In this document: positions 53,110 through 64,000 of the stretch, in pieces
How the letters are laid out: each line of letters opens with the position of its first letter
How positions within the stretch are numbered: position 1 is the stretch's first letter
Source of the DNA: Diplonema papillatum
Lineage: Eukaryota > Euglenozoa > Diplonemea > Diplonemida > Diplonemidae
Assembly: GCA_030068145.1 (NCBI GenBank)
Contig: JAPJBO010000124.1
Span: forward strand, 248,001-312,000
Direction: 5' to 3'
Length of the DNA: 64,000 nt
Notes under the pieces: generated by a model
Databases searched by the model: none
What the model saw: only the letters and a program-made list of their open reading frames with translations
Told to the model about the DNA's origin: nothing
Made by a program: the position numbers and the translations under genes

Positions 53110-54243
53110 TCCGTGGCTGTAGAAACACAGTCATAGTCGTAGAAGTGGAGCGCTGACCACAGTCGGTCTATTCTCCTGTGGCATTTTACCCCCCCGTGTA
53201 GGACCTGCGTTGCTGTCTTGGTCCTGGCTGTTGGTCCCCAGGTTGCCCGGGGGGTGTAATTCCTGGTCGATGTCACCGCTTGATGGCGTCCCAGGGCCTG
53301 CGCTGCTTCTTCGCCAAGAATTTGAGCTACCCGGCTGAGAGCAGCAAGTCGAACGAACCTCGTGGTGACCCCCAGGTTCGTCCTGATGAACTCGTTGTAC
53401 CTGGTGACGTGAGTCCCTGAAACACAAGACCTGACGGTCGGGATGGTTCGCGATGTTTGAGCCAGTTTAGGAACCGGCCGTCAGGGGACCCCGCGACGGC
53501 AGGATTAACGACTGACCTGCATTCCGCAGATCGGTTTTCCCCCCTACAAATGAAATCATCATCTGCCCTGGGCGGAGGTCGTTTCTCTTCAACTGAACAT
53601 GGTTCAGCTGTAGTTGGGCCAGATCGACCCACCGGGCACCGGTGGCTAGCTGTAGGGCCAATGCCGCGGAGATGACTGAATCTCCTCTTGCTAGTACGGT
53701 CTTGATGGCTGAAGGTGTAGGAACCTTCTGCATCTTCTCCTCGTGGCGACCGAACTGTGGTTCAGCTTCCGGGCGATAGCTCTGGCAAAAGCTTCCGTGG
53801 GTGTCCTCAGGGACTGCCGGAAATACACCAGGTACTGCAACACTGACTGTGGCTGTAGCCTGTTGGTGTTGAGAAGATGCTGGAGCCAGAGCCTGAAGCT
53901 CGCTTCTCTGTCGATCGAGGGTCGGAATCTCAGCACCGCTGCGTGGAACACCAGGCTGCGCTTCAGCACCGATATGAAGGCTGCTGATTTGTAGCACTCG
54001 GCCATCGTCCGATGTGTCGATGCCTCCAGTTTCCTTAGTGTGCGGCAACTGTCCACGGTATCCGGTTTCCGGATCTGCGTCCTGGCCAGCTGGTTCTTCC
54101 AGATGGACAGAGAGGGTAAGGGGACCTGGGTGTGCGGGGTTGGAGGAAGTCAGTTCCCCCCCCTTCTGGTACCCGTTTTTTGCCCTCCTCTTAGAATGCT
54201 GACCGTCCGCGTTTGTTTGCGTATTTTTCCTTAGTGCGCACAC
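53110..54243 (-). pseudogene. Frameshifted tyrosine recombinase (DIRS- or Crypton-like)
   Basis: Three overlapping frames carry successive parts of one protein. About 54056-53720: a SAM-like helical arm-binding domain (LWLQHLLNTNRLQPQSVLQY, VYFRQSLRTPTEAFARAIAR). About 53720-53467: catalytic core with LATGARWVDLAQLQL, whose Arg at about 53633 matches the first catalytic Arg, then VGGKTD. About 53400-53235: TRFVRLAALSRVAQILG, then GRHQAVTSTRNYTP with the likely nucleophilic Tyr at about 53258. At least two frameshifts separate these parts, so it is inactive. Confidence 0.65.
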
Positions 54244-56961
54244 TGATTAGACGAGATAACTGCGTTCGTATTAAGACCGGTTTATACGTTTATTCGTCGA
54301 ACAACTACCAACAGATTGTCTGTAGCTTTTCCCCAGGTCGACGGAAAGTCCTGTCAGCGCAACGGCGCAGGTTCGTCAAAAGATGGAAAGGGAGCATCGT
54401 GAAGGAGGCAAGTGATCGAACAGGACACATCGGTTGTCTGCGGCTCGGGACCACAAACAATTTCCCACCTACCCCAGCAGAATGCGCGTTCGACACGTGG
54501 AAGACGAGCCGGCGTCTCACCCGATTCTCGGTTTAACCGGACTTGCCGTGGGTTTGCTTCGATTGAACTGAAGATATTCGAGGCCTGGGCCTGTCATGTA
54601 GAGGGCTGACGAAGGTACGACACTCAGCTAGCCCGTGTTGTCATCTCCACTGCGCTTGAAATTCGTAGCCTTCCCACCACCCTCTGGCCCTACCCTGCCC
54701 TATCCCACAGTCAGTGGTCATAGTGGAAAAATGATTTTCAAGGGATTTCGGTCCGGAAAACAAAAAGGTTCGCTGACCCAGCGACCACAGAGGCCGACCG
54801 AACTGAAGGTAGGGCCGCTCTATCCTGCAGTAAAAACACCAGTACTTAGGGTAGGGTGGTGTCTCTGGAGGCTGGTGCAATCAAATCCGGAATTACTACG
54901 GTCTAAGGAACCCGGTGCACATTCAGCTCTGTAGGTTTGTGCGTGATTAACCAATTTCGGTGTGCTTACATTTCGTAGCAGCACTAATAACGTTCTTTAA
55001 AAACGCGAATGCAAAGCATTTAGATGTTGGCCTGCCAGCAGTGTGTTTCAGGCCACCGCCAGTGCTTGCACGTTGGCCTCGTTTGTGTGATTTTGGAACG
55101 CGTTGTCAGAGACGGTAGCTACGGCAGAGTGGCGGTATCTTCGTTGTCGCTTGTGGTCCGTCGAAATACACTGGCCGCAGGGACGACAATATTCCCTCCC
55201 CGAAGAGTTTTGGCGGCGGCGGCGGCGGGAAACCGTTTTCCCTCAGTGCAGCTCTCGCAGGACTTCTGCTGGGCTCTTCGAGCTGTCTTGGCCTGTGTGA
55301 GCACGCAAGCGCACGGTAAACAGTATCCACGAAACAAAAGAAAAGCACAAAGTGCAGCGGGAGAAAAGGAACACAATAGAGTTGTACCCGACTTCGAGCG
55401 TCTGAAATCACCCAGAGATAGGACCAAGTCAGGCAGCGGCGCTTGAGTGAATCGAGTACAAGAGATGGCGCACCATCAACGGATCCGTAACGTAGAGTAC
55501 CATAGTGAACGGTGCTTGCTGGGCAGTGGGAAGCCGCGTTTTACTTGAACAGCGAGTGCGCGACCGTTTGAGAAAATGTAGTTAAAGAGGTCGTGCTGCA
55601 GGAACCGGAGACAGCGTTGCGCGCGGGTTTGCTTTATTTTCCTGTTTCTAAGTTGCAACACCGAGACACTGGGTGCAAAATGGGGCCGAGACCCGCACTT
55701 TGCTTTTCCCTTGCCGCGTCTTTCGCGCATCTTAGTGGTCCGGGTTCCTTCATTTGCATCTCATTTATTTGCATGCACATTGTCACGTCATACTACGGCC
55801 GGTCTTTTCCATAGCGTGGGCACTGCGGGCGCCCAGGTTTTGGGTGCCCGAATGCTGGCCAAAAGAAATAGCCTGTCGTAACTGTAGGTTGGGCCGGTCG
55901 ACAGTGGGACAGATCGGAATACTGGCACCAGGAAGCTCCCTCAGAACGGCCCGACGTGTAGGGTACTCCTTGCGGGTAGTCCTAAAAAGTCTAGCGGAAC
56001 TCGTGCACTTTGTGCCGATTGCTGCCGTATGGGCGACCAACACAACAAAGCGAACAAAAGCGATACTCGTACCAGAGCGATCTCCGCAATTCACAAGGTG
56101 GGCATCCTCGTGAAACAGCATTTCTGGCTGAGACACTCCAGAAATGTAATCCTTGTTGGTATTGGCAGTTCCCTCTGGTTGCAGTCTTCATCGTACCCAG
56201 AGCGAAGCATGCAGCGATCAGAAGCATCCCGTCGCTGTATTGAGGAGATAAGAGGCAAAAAATGCTGACGAGCCACAGGGCGGCACATTGCACGAGAGAG
56301 CCGCCGTTAGCGGTGTCCTTTGGAACAAACCCCAGGCCTACGGAGCAGCGTGGATGGCAAAATGAACTCATCCAGCATGGCACGCACAGCGGAGGGACAC
56401 GACACTCGGTAGGGGGTGAGTTACATCCGAAGCAGGGAGTTTTGCATTGCAACACTTAGGTTTCGTTTTCGGCTAAACCTGAAGCTGGAGGTATTTATAA
56501 GATGAGGAACCCCTGATCTCCCACCACGTAGTGGAACTGCGCGCTCCTGTTTTCAATTTTGTTTCTGAAGACAAGCTTTGTGAACGTCCTCTGCCCACGG
56601 CAGGAGAGCACAAGACCAACTCGAGTTGTCAAAGAAACCGATCGCTAAAAGGGATCTAGCCATGCTGCATACGAGCCTTGGCCTCGGAGTGTTGTCCGCG
56701 TCATGAAGTTGGGTTCCTTCGAAGTGCCCAGATATACGTGACGGCATGGCGTGCGCAGTGATAGTGTCGGTAGCAAGTACTGGGTTTGGGTTGCTGTTTG
56801 TCACCACAAAACGGGAGAATGGCCGGTATGCACTGGTTTGTACTTACTGAATCCAGACCATAAAAGCGGTTGGAAGAGAACGCCGGAGTTGAGCTATCCG
56901 GGCTGCGTTTCTACGACGCGCGGGTTTTGCAAGGTGTGCCGACACGGAGACAGCGCGTGCA
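54244..56961. other. Spacer with no recognisable genes
   Basis: Many short frames; none shows family features. The overlapping minus frames around 55991-56455 are Cys-rich but not organised as a domain. Confidence 0.4.
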
Positions 56962-57690
56962 TTAGAGTGGTCTTGTTCTTCTCTCGCGGAGTGAGGACGC
57001 TGAGGACGCCGAGACGACTTTTGTGTCGGCAGCATCGCCGTCGCCGATGGACGTCGGCAAGGTCGCGGAGGAGCTGGCATTGGCCGGCGGGGGCGGCGAG
57101 GGGGAAGACGGTCCGTCCGCCTGTGCATCGGCGTCTGCTGTCGAAAGGCCGTCGGTGGCAGACGAAGACGCTGTTGCTGAGCGGGCGATCGTTGGGCCGG
57201 TCGATGGGCGGCGCGCGCTTGAAGGGCTTGGCAGCAGCATGTTGAGGCACGGTCGTTTCTTGGTCTCCAGCGACAGCCCGTCGTCGAGCAGCTCCTGCAA
57301 AGCCTTCACGACCACGCAGACAGCTGCCGCCGCCGACGCAACAACCGTTTTCGCCCGGGGACTACACGATAGCCTCAACAACCGCGCCCTGATCGGCAAC
57401 CCACCAATCATGGCATGGTGTTCGGACGTCTTCTCCAGGATGCCGCACTTAACGAGGTACTTGATGGTCTTAAGGATGGTATCCGTCCGCAAGGGGCCAA
57501 GGACACTCTCGTGCAGCTGCTCGCGTCCCATGTTATTCACAGCAACCATGACCCGATCACTGACGCGCTCCTCGGGAGCCCAAGACTTCGAGTGACTCAG
57601 TTTTTCAACAGCGGCCAACGTCAGCTGTTCAAGATGCCGTTCTCGCGACTCGGTTGCTTCCGATAATGTTTCAAGAAGTTGTTCAAGCGC
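56962..57690 (-). CDS. 3' exon of a helical protein of unknown function
   Basis: A strong acceptor (CAACCACACCCACAG at about 57691) opens a frame of 242 codons: ALEQLLETLSEATESRERHL, EQLTLAAVEKLSHSKSW, ILKTIKYLVKCGILEKTSEH, then a hydrophobic helix rich in Ala/Val and KALQELLDDG. From about residue 150 it becomes Ser/Ala/Pro/Asp-rich and disordered, ending in RERRTRPL. The first half looks like an armadillo- or winged-helix-type helical fold but I cannot name it. The open frame extends to a Met at 57732, yet the acceptor suggests an upstream exon; the edge exon at 63915-64000 ends in the matching phase 0. The plus-strand frame over the same bases is a shadow. Confidence 0.55.
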   Translation of the reverse strand, partial: ALEQLLETLSEATESRERHLEQLTLAAVEKLSHSKSWAPEERVSDRVMVAVNNMGREQLHESVLGPLRTDTILKTIKYLVKCGILEKTSEHHAMIGGLPIRARLLRLSCSPRAKTVVASAAAAVCVVVKALQELLDDGLSLETKKRPCLNMLLPSPSSARRPSTGPTIARSATASSSATDGLSTADADAQADGPSSPSPPPPANASSSATLPTSIGDGDAADTKVVSASSASSLRERRTRPL

Positions 57691-57753
57691 CTGTGGGTGT
57701 GGTTGTTCAGCCTGGAATGGCGTATATTTCAAGAGATGGGGGTGATTATATCT

Positions 57754-58750
57754 TCAATAACAGGATCCCGGAGCCCGCTTCACACAAGACATCTGCAATG
57801 CTTGTCTTGAAAATATCTTCATCAAATGCCTCTTTGCACGCGTCGCGTCATGCTTCGGTCGCTTCTTGCCCCGCGTACTGTTTGCCTCCGGTGCGCGCTT
57901 CACGTCCGCCGTGGAGTCTGACGAGCCCGAGGGATTCGGCGCACTTCCTTTTCTCCCTCGCGAGTTGTCCCCGCGGCCGATATCTCGATTCCTATGTTCC
58001 TTGCCTTCGCCTGCTCGTTGGTCCGCTTCGGTTGGGTTCATGGGCTGTCCACTTTTGGTGTGCGCTGCAGGCGCCGTCCGCCCCTAATGCACGTTCACCG
58101 TTCGGTGGTCCCGCGGTCGACCCGCTTGCCCGACACGCGTTCGATCTGTTGGTCGGGCGGCACCCTCAAGGCGCACGCGCTCGCCCGTTGGCCGATAAAC
58201 CCTCGCCTCACCGCTGGCCGTGCTCCGTGGTGCCCTCGCTTGCAGCACTGCCTGGGCGGCACCGCACGTCCTCGTACCGCATGCACGTATCGCACGTCGG
58301 CAGCTCGTGAATAAGTCCTTGTGGTGCGAGTTCTTGCAACATGCCGCCACAGACCGTGGAGCACGCCGCCATGCGGTGCTTCGTGCACATCTTCACCGCC
58401 AGCCCGTCCCCTCGTGGAGGTTGGAGCAGCACCCTTCCAGCTTCAATTTTCGGCGTGCAGTCCACGCACCTCGGCTTGCCGTGCAGCGGACACGCGCAGG
58501 TTTCCCTCGAAAACGGGGACGCCGTCCGGGATTCGCTTCCCTTAACCAGCTTCTGCCCCTTCCTGGCAGGTGCTGACACATCCTCGGGACCCCACTGGGC
58601 AGCACGATCACTCCTTTGTCCGCCATACTCCGGGGACACATCCGCACACCACGACTCGCCGTTAAAGCCATGGCGCGTACTAGCTGTGTTCAGTATTTCC
58701 CTCATTTCTTCCCCCCTCGGAGAGCCACCAACCGCCCTCAGCGTGTCCAC
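57754..58750 (-). pseudogene. Decayed mobile-element ORF with Cys/His (HRM) domain, second copy
   Basis: One frame (58208-58750) reads ETCACPLHGKPRCVDCTPKI, then RGDGLAVKMCTKHRMAACST and LPTCDTCMRYEDVRC, a run of CxxC/CxxxH pairs that should bind zinc. After frame shifts, 58041-57754 supplies a basic Ser/Arg/Lys tail (RGKKRPKHDATRAKRH). It matches the CFAP45-intron copy (34529-35235) in the DGLAVK.C..HRM signature and in having a basic tail. Confidence 0.55.
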
Positions 58751-60066
58751 CCGTACTTTATTTTCCGCCGGCGACTGCCGAGGTCAACAGGGTCGGCACT
58801 GCACGTCTCGTGGTCCAACTCTCTCCACGGGTGATTTCGCTGGCCGGGATGCTTCCCCGCTCCAGCTCTCGCTTCTTCCGGCATATTTCGGCGAACATCG
58901 TTTGCAGCAACTCCACCTTCAACCCTCCGACCTGTGCAATGGACGGTCAGGCAGCGTGGCCATGCACTACGGTCGCAGAGCTACCTCTTTGTACGGGTCC
59001 CGGCGCGTCTTCGTATGCCCCGTAGCGCCATCATACGTGTGCGGGCGTTTTCTTCTCGCCGCCGAGATCCGCACGTTGCTTTTCCAACTCCTTCCACCGC
59101 CATGTCACTAGGTATCTTGAGCGCGCCGTTCTCTAGCTCCAGAAGCCCAAGTGTCGTCCCATTTCAGCTGTGACACCCAATACATCACTTCCTACCGTAA
59201 TCCAACTCTCCGCACGTATTCGGCGGCAATCCCCACGGGGCCTTAGAGGCGAACCTCATCTCCGTACCCTTCCCTGATACGGACAACGCGCTCCCTCAGG
59301 CGTACCCTCTTCCGACACATTTTCACGAGCAGCACGATGGAGGCGCATGGCAGGACGTGGGGGTCTAGCGATGCGCTTTGTTAAACACCCCGAGCACCAC
59401 CTCTTGCGTGAGCCCGGTGCAGTCCGTGCTGCCCAACACAAACAACCCCAAGAAGCGCAGAGAATCCCCCTTTCCACGGGTTCCTTTCCCGTTCTCGACA
59501 AAACAATCCTTAATTTGGGCGATATGGTACTGAATGATTCACGGAGCGTCATACGGAACTACAGAACACACGAACTACAGAACACACAATTATCTTGTTC
59601 TGTAGAGGGCCTATAACTGCAGGCAGTTCAGAATATGTAGCATATGGGACGGAACCTGAAAATCTGAAGAGAAACGAAGCTAGTACTGGATAGTTGTCTT
59701 CTAGACTGTTTCAAGAGTTACGTGTTTTGTCTTCAAATTCATTTCCCTTCTCTCTAGGCCCGCTAGCAGCGACGGACCTCGCTTCGTGGTGTCAACACGA
59801 GGGAAGAACTTGGAGACAGAGAGAGAAGAAATGTGTAGTTTTGTTATATTCTTACAAACAGAAAAACAGAGGGTTGGATTGAGAGGACGCAGGCGTGCGT
59901 CGGGGCCCGTGAGGGAGCCGGCCACCTTGCAAGATGAATACCTGCCCTGGAAAAGAAGCACCCGGCCTGCGGGGAGCTCCGCCGTGTGCCTCCATGCGGA
60001 AGGACACTGGGACCTTTTGAGGCCTCAGAAGTTGGCTGAACCGGGAGCTACCGGAGAAAGTGTGTA
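58751..60066. other. Spacer without recognisable genes
   Basis: Plus-strand frames to 59173 are continuations of shadow reading across the mobile-element relic. At 59549-59606 is a small inverted/tandem word cluster around ACTACAGAACACAC. No gene is supported. Confidence 0.4.
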
Positions 60067-60262
60067 TGTGCTTGGGTGATACACCTGGTTCGATGGCGGG
60101 ATAATAAAACCTCGGGGATAAAAGACTGCGTGTTTTTCCCGTTCAGTAGTAAACCTAGTCCGCGGATAATATTTAGTCACGGATATTATTTTTTTGCTTC
60201 ACGGGTAATATTTGCTCTTGTAAATGGATTCACTTATTATTTACTTTCCGCGTATTACCGTA
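60067..60262 (+). repeat. Solo AT-rich end of the 50.2-51.0 kb element family
   Basis: Aligns with both ends of the 50157-51045 element (GATAAAAGACTGCGTGTTTTTCC-like start; TTATTATTTACTTTCCGCGTATTA near 60232). The interior hairpin and ORF are missing. Just beyond, 60279-60345 contains an inverted pair ACGTACCGGAAAAA / TTTTTCCGGTACG. Confidence 0.7.
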
Positions 60263-60431
60263 TTTGTAAAAAAGACGTACCGGAAAAAGTCACAAAACTT
60301 TCCCACAGAGCCCGCGCATATTTTTCCGGTACGCCTTATTTCCGGTACATAAGAACTATTTTCCCTGCTACTGGCGTTCGACTTACATACGCCCTCTCCG
60401 CTTCTTCTGCTGGAGCCTCGCTTACACTTCT

Positions 60432-62658
60432 CTAGATACGCCGGCCACCCGCCGTGCTACCGTGGCGCTCTGGCAATCCGCATCGGCACAGGAGAACACG
60501 ATGAGTATCGGATTCATTATCTGATCCCATGGCGCGGTTCAACCGTTTTGCCTGAGACTCGTCGAACATGACTCCCTCGTGCATCATTTTGTTGGGGGGT
60601 TTTTGGCAGTGTGGGCGACGGGCCGGTGCAGTGCGGTGCGCTGGTTCGATGCACTGAGTGGTCATTTTTTGGACTGCTTCTCGCTGGTCCACGTTGCAGA
60701 CCTTTTTCGACAATATTTTGCTCGAGCCCGCCTCGAGAAAGCCTCCCTCTCGTGCACGCAGACCATCGGTATCCCGCCCTCCACGTAGATGCGCTCCACG
60801 TCTAAGAGAGGGCCCCTGGTCAGGAGGGCCTCCGATGCCGCCCCGTCTGCCCGATCGATGTACTCGTCTCCCGCATGTCCCCGGTGCCACTGCATGCACT
60901 GTACGTAGGGGCTCACAATCCTGGCCACCGGGTCGTCCTCTAAGCTCCTCCGCTGGGCTCGCTTGATCGCCGCCTGGCTATCTTGGGGGGACCGCACACC
61001 CTACCACGGTCTGCCCGACCGAGACACACGCGCCTGTTCTCCAAAAGCCGCCATCAGAGGCCACCACGAGGGTCGCCGTTCCGTCCCATTCTTTCCGCAC
61101 GGCCATTTCCGCCAGGCGTATCACGTCCTCCCCCGGCGCGCCCCTCCTCGGTGGCCGGCGCAGAAAACCCTGCATCGGGAGTCGATCGTGCAACACGTCA
61201 CAATAGTATGCAAGGTGGGCCCGCGTTCGCTGTAGATGCATCAAACTCTCGACGGCCATGGACCCAAAACCCTCTCTACAAGTCGATTCCTGGCGGAGTG
61301 GTTTTTCCAAAGTCTGAAGTGCCATCTGGGGGTCAGATTTTAGGCTATATCGAGTGTAGAAAAGGTGCCGATGCCAGGGATAGCTCTTTCCGTCCCGCAA
61401 CGGTTTTGCCAAATTTCCTCCATTGTTGGCCCCCAAGTGCCTGTACACCAGACTTTCAGCACCCAGACTTTTGAAAACCCGGTTTTATTTAGCCTCCCCA
61501 GCAAATACAATATTGTACCTATTGTATTTGACCCCCCCCCAGTAGCGGCGTGATCGCTGCTTCCAGTAAACCTGACTGCTCAGAGGTACGAACGCCCGGT
61601 CCAGCGACGAGGTTCTCATCCGCACTAGTTCTCGGGCAGGCTCTGTACGCATCCTCGCCTCGACCATCGGGGTCGTTCTGGGATTGAAATCCCCGACAAC
61701 AACGTACTCAGAAGCACACTGCCTTACGCGGCCGGCTACCCGCTTATTGCACGGGACGTATACGCTGACCACCCTTAGCGTCGCGTCTGCCAAGTGTAGG
61801 TCAGCACTGCAAGCGCCAATCCGGACACGCACCAGTCGGCCGTCAGCGGCGTTTGGTTGGGTATGAGGATCGCGGTTCTGGCCATGGGCATTTCATGTGC
61901 ATAAGGACAGGTTCCAATGACAACCGTGCGCCAATCCGGCACGCGAGGCATACTCTCTGAAGATTGTGGGTTCACGGCCAATCTCATTCACCGTCAGAAC
62001 ATCAGCGGAGGGGAGGAGACGGAAAAACCGCTCCAGGCACATCTTGGAGGAGGCATTGCAGGACACCAGGGTAAGACGCCTTTCAGGCGAGGTGGGGATC
62101 ATGATGCTTGGCTGTGGGAGGAAAGGTAGGAGAAGTAGGAGAAGTTCGCGGCTCGAGTTTATTGGTGCATGCTTGGTAGAGCTGTTGTTTGCTGTCGGTC
62201 GAGGCGGGTCTAAGGCGCTCACTAAAAGCTGCCTTCCCCTGCCTGCGACTTCGGTGGCGGCGTGGCACCGACGCCTGTTCGCGCGGCTTCTTTATCGAGG
62301 TTGCCTCGGTTCGCATCTCCACGTCAGACATCAGCGGGTTTGCTCCTGCGCTCCCTCTCCCTTCCCTCGCGCCTTTTCCCTTCCCTCCGTGCCCCTTTCC
62401 CCTCCCAGACCCCGCTTTTCGCTCCTCCACCCCGACGGGCGCTACTCTTCCCAGCACCCCCTCCTCCTGTTTCAACACTTTCGCCGCCGCCTCTTCCTCC
62501 GCCTCCTGCTCCACGGCTCTCGAAAAACCCGTCTCGCTCGTCGCTCTACCGTCGTCCTTCTTAGTCGCCACACTCGCGTCGTGGGTTTGGTCCCGTCTCT
62601 GTCTCCGACTATGTCCTTCAGCTTCCCAAAGCGGATCCTCCGATTCAGCAGTTTGCAC
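60432..62658 (-). mobile_element. Non-LTR retrotransposon relic: ORF1-like, endonuclease and RNase H, without RT
   Basis: Read on the minus strand. 62658-62083 is a charged ORF1-like protein (Glu/Lys/Arg/Gly-rich). 62222-61485 in shifted frames is an APE-type endonuclease: LTLVSCNASSK, ADVLTVNEIG, LRVVSVYVPC and VVVGDFNPR with the GDFN motif. 61310-61405 is an R3 repeat. 61260-60662 is an RNase H domain split over frames: LVVASDGGFW (first Asp), PQDSQAAIKRA (DSQ motif) and CMQWHRGHAGDEYIDRADGA (H...D motif). The reverse transcriptase that should separate endonuclease and RNase H is absent; only about 200 bp lie between them. Several frameshifts make it dead. Confidence 0.7.
61309..61405 (+). 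repeat. Dispersed repeat R3, copy 2
   Basis: Partner of 29651-29745. It occupies the place where the LINE relic has lost its reverse transcriptase. Confidence 0.85.
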
Positions 62659-62689
62659 TCATAGCGCTGCAGGTCGGTATTATTATTTT

Positions 62690-63010
62690 TCACCACTTCA
62701 TCACTTCATTACGGCACTCACTGCTCGCCGCGTCACCACTTCATGCCTTGCTGCGCTTAGCCACTTCATCGTCATGCCTTACTTCGCCACTTCACCGCTT
62801 CACCGTGCTCCGCCATTTCACCACTTCATGCCGCACTTAGCCACTTCATCGTCATGCCTTACTTCGCCACTTCACCGCTTCACCGTGCTCCGCCATTTCA
62901 CCACTTCATGCCGCACTTAGCCACTTCATCGTCACCACTTCATGCTTTACTGCGCCAGTTCACCACTTCATACCGCACTGCGCCATTTCACCGCTTGCTG
63001 CAGCACTTCA
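62690..63010. repeat. 80-bp tandem repeat with inner CACTTCA words
   Basis: Two near-identical 80-bp units (62758-62837, 62838-62917) flanked by degenerate partial units; all are built from CGCCACTTCACC / CACTTCATGCC words. Plus-strand frames stay open through it without coding meaning. Confidence 0.9.
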
Positions 63011-63914
63011 TTGTGCTGTGTCAAAATCAGAAAACACGCACGACCAAACTTTTGTTTTCCGATTCCTTTGGAATCCGGTGCCCAACAACCTTCCTGGTGA
63101 GTGGTTCGTTACGCGCTTAGCATTCCCACAATGAATCGACAAGCTCTTGTACGTCCGTGTGGCTTGAACTCGTGCTTCCTCTGCATCTCCTTTCCGTCCA
63201 GCTTTGGAAGTCTCACAGTTTGAGGTCTCCACCGCCATTTGGGAACGTGCACTGCCCCCTGCTCCGGACGCTATCAAGAATGGCCACAGGAGACGGGGCT
63301 CTTGTTCCGGACGAAATGCAAACCGCGACAACGGATGTGGGGTACGACACAAGGCCCAGCATGACGTGCGCGACTTTCTGCTGGCCCAGCTCAACAGAGA
63401 GCATCGGCACAGTGGTGAATGGGTGTGACTCCTTTCCTCCGTAAGCTCACAGCAAAGTTTCAAAGTTTGACTGCGTCAAGTGATGTAAACGTGCTGCGAA
63501 ACCCGGCGATTCACTAAGTGGATGCCCTGTTCCTTGATCTTGAAGAGACGTTGGTCGGCGCCGGAGACATTCGATCTGGACGAACAAGTGGAAGTGCATT
63601 GCGCAGGCTGCGACGGACGGTTGGGTTCCAAGCCAGCTACTGAAAAGCGTGCTCAAACGTTGATGCTGGTGAAGGCTGACTACACAAGACAAGCTGAGGG
63701 GGAAAATTTACACTACCTCGGATGGCACCACGGCTCGTAGATTTTTCACCATTTCACGAGCGTCTGCCTCGCCGCATGTATGTATGCTGTTATCTAGTCC
63801 AAAAACAATACACTTTCATAATTGTTGCAAGAAACGTGGGGCTGGCTCGAATAGAGGCTATTCACAATGCATGTTCATAGGACCTCCAGTCTCGAATAAA
63901 AGAAATGTACAAAC

Positions 63915-64000
63915 CTCGTCAAAGATGCCGTTGCTCTGTTTCTCCGACAGCGCTCGTCTCAGGATGACGCAGCGTTTGTCAAGCGCCTGTATAAGTTCAT
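63915..64000 (-). CDS. Partial exon at the right edge
   Basis: Reading inward from the window end: ELIQALDKRCVILRRALSEK then QSNGIFDE, ending at a GACGAG/GTTTGT donor in phase 0. The peptide is amphipathic and helical. The other two frames are stopped. The next exon is not certain; 57690 (also phase 0) is a candidate, which would make a 6.2-kb intron containing the LINE and HRM relics. Confidence 0.4.

Noticed and set aside
58341..59111. 256-residue plus-strand ORF
   Set aside because: Overlaps the minus-strand Cys/His-rich relic whose motif recurs at 35 kb; the plus frame has no recognisable feature.

Overview
This is a eukaryotic nuclear window. The host genes carry GT-AG spliceosomal introns whose exons join in frame, and two of them encode axonemal proteins (a tektin and CFAP45), so the organism builds motile cilia or flagella. 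The rest is dense in transposon remnants and minisatellites. I cannot fix the taxon. A ciliated, intron-bearing, repeat-rich protist is the safest reading; a divergent TBP and nearly one-directional gene order would fit an alveolate, but that is only an inference.

Layout, left to right; almost every convincing gene is on the minus strand. 0-1.5 kb: tektin-like gene running off the left edge. 2.4-5.4 kb: intronless 1010-residue protein combining an NRPS-type adenylation domain, a phosphopantetheine carrier domain and ankyrin repeats. 6.7-9.2 kb: three-exon divergent TATA-binding protein with a long acidic tail. 9.5-10.6 kb: 23-bp minisatellite, about 48 copies. 13.8-18.1 kb: four-exon PP2C phosphatase whose first intron holds a charged plus-strand ORF and a duplicated copy of its 3' part. 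20.9-21.6 kb: 46-bp minisatellite. 21.6-24.4 kb: two-exon gene of unknown function. 29.1-29.8 kb: transposon-like element with terminal inverted repeats, a 4-bp target duplication and several tRNA-like modules. 30.1-31.6 kb: putative secretory-pathway membrane protein next to a truncated duplicate of its own tail. 33.2-48.6 kb: CFAP45 in four exons; its 11.5-kb second intron contains a broken ubiquitin-protease-like gene, a 2.6-kb element with ACTAGT-rich inverted ends that carries an EF-hand exon, a 97-bp minisatellite and many repeats. 50-54.3 kb: inverted-repeat element with an acidic ORF, a reverse-transcriptase scrap, a mobile-element protein and a frameshifted tyrosine recombinase. 57-64 kb: a helical protein exon, a Cys/His-rich mobile ORF remnant, a non-LTR retrotransposon relic with endonuclease and RNase H but no RT, an 80-bp tandem repeat, and a partial exon at the right edge.

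The genes do not form a pathway. The common theme is cilia (tektin, CFAP45), general transcription (TBP) and signalling (PP2C) genes whose introns and spacers have been filled by mobile elements. Exon models below were built by eye from splice motifs, phase and family alignment; family assignments rest on remembered motifs, not on searches.
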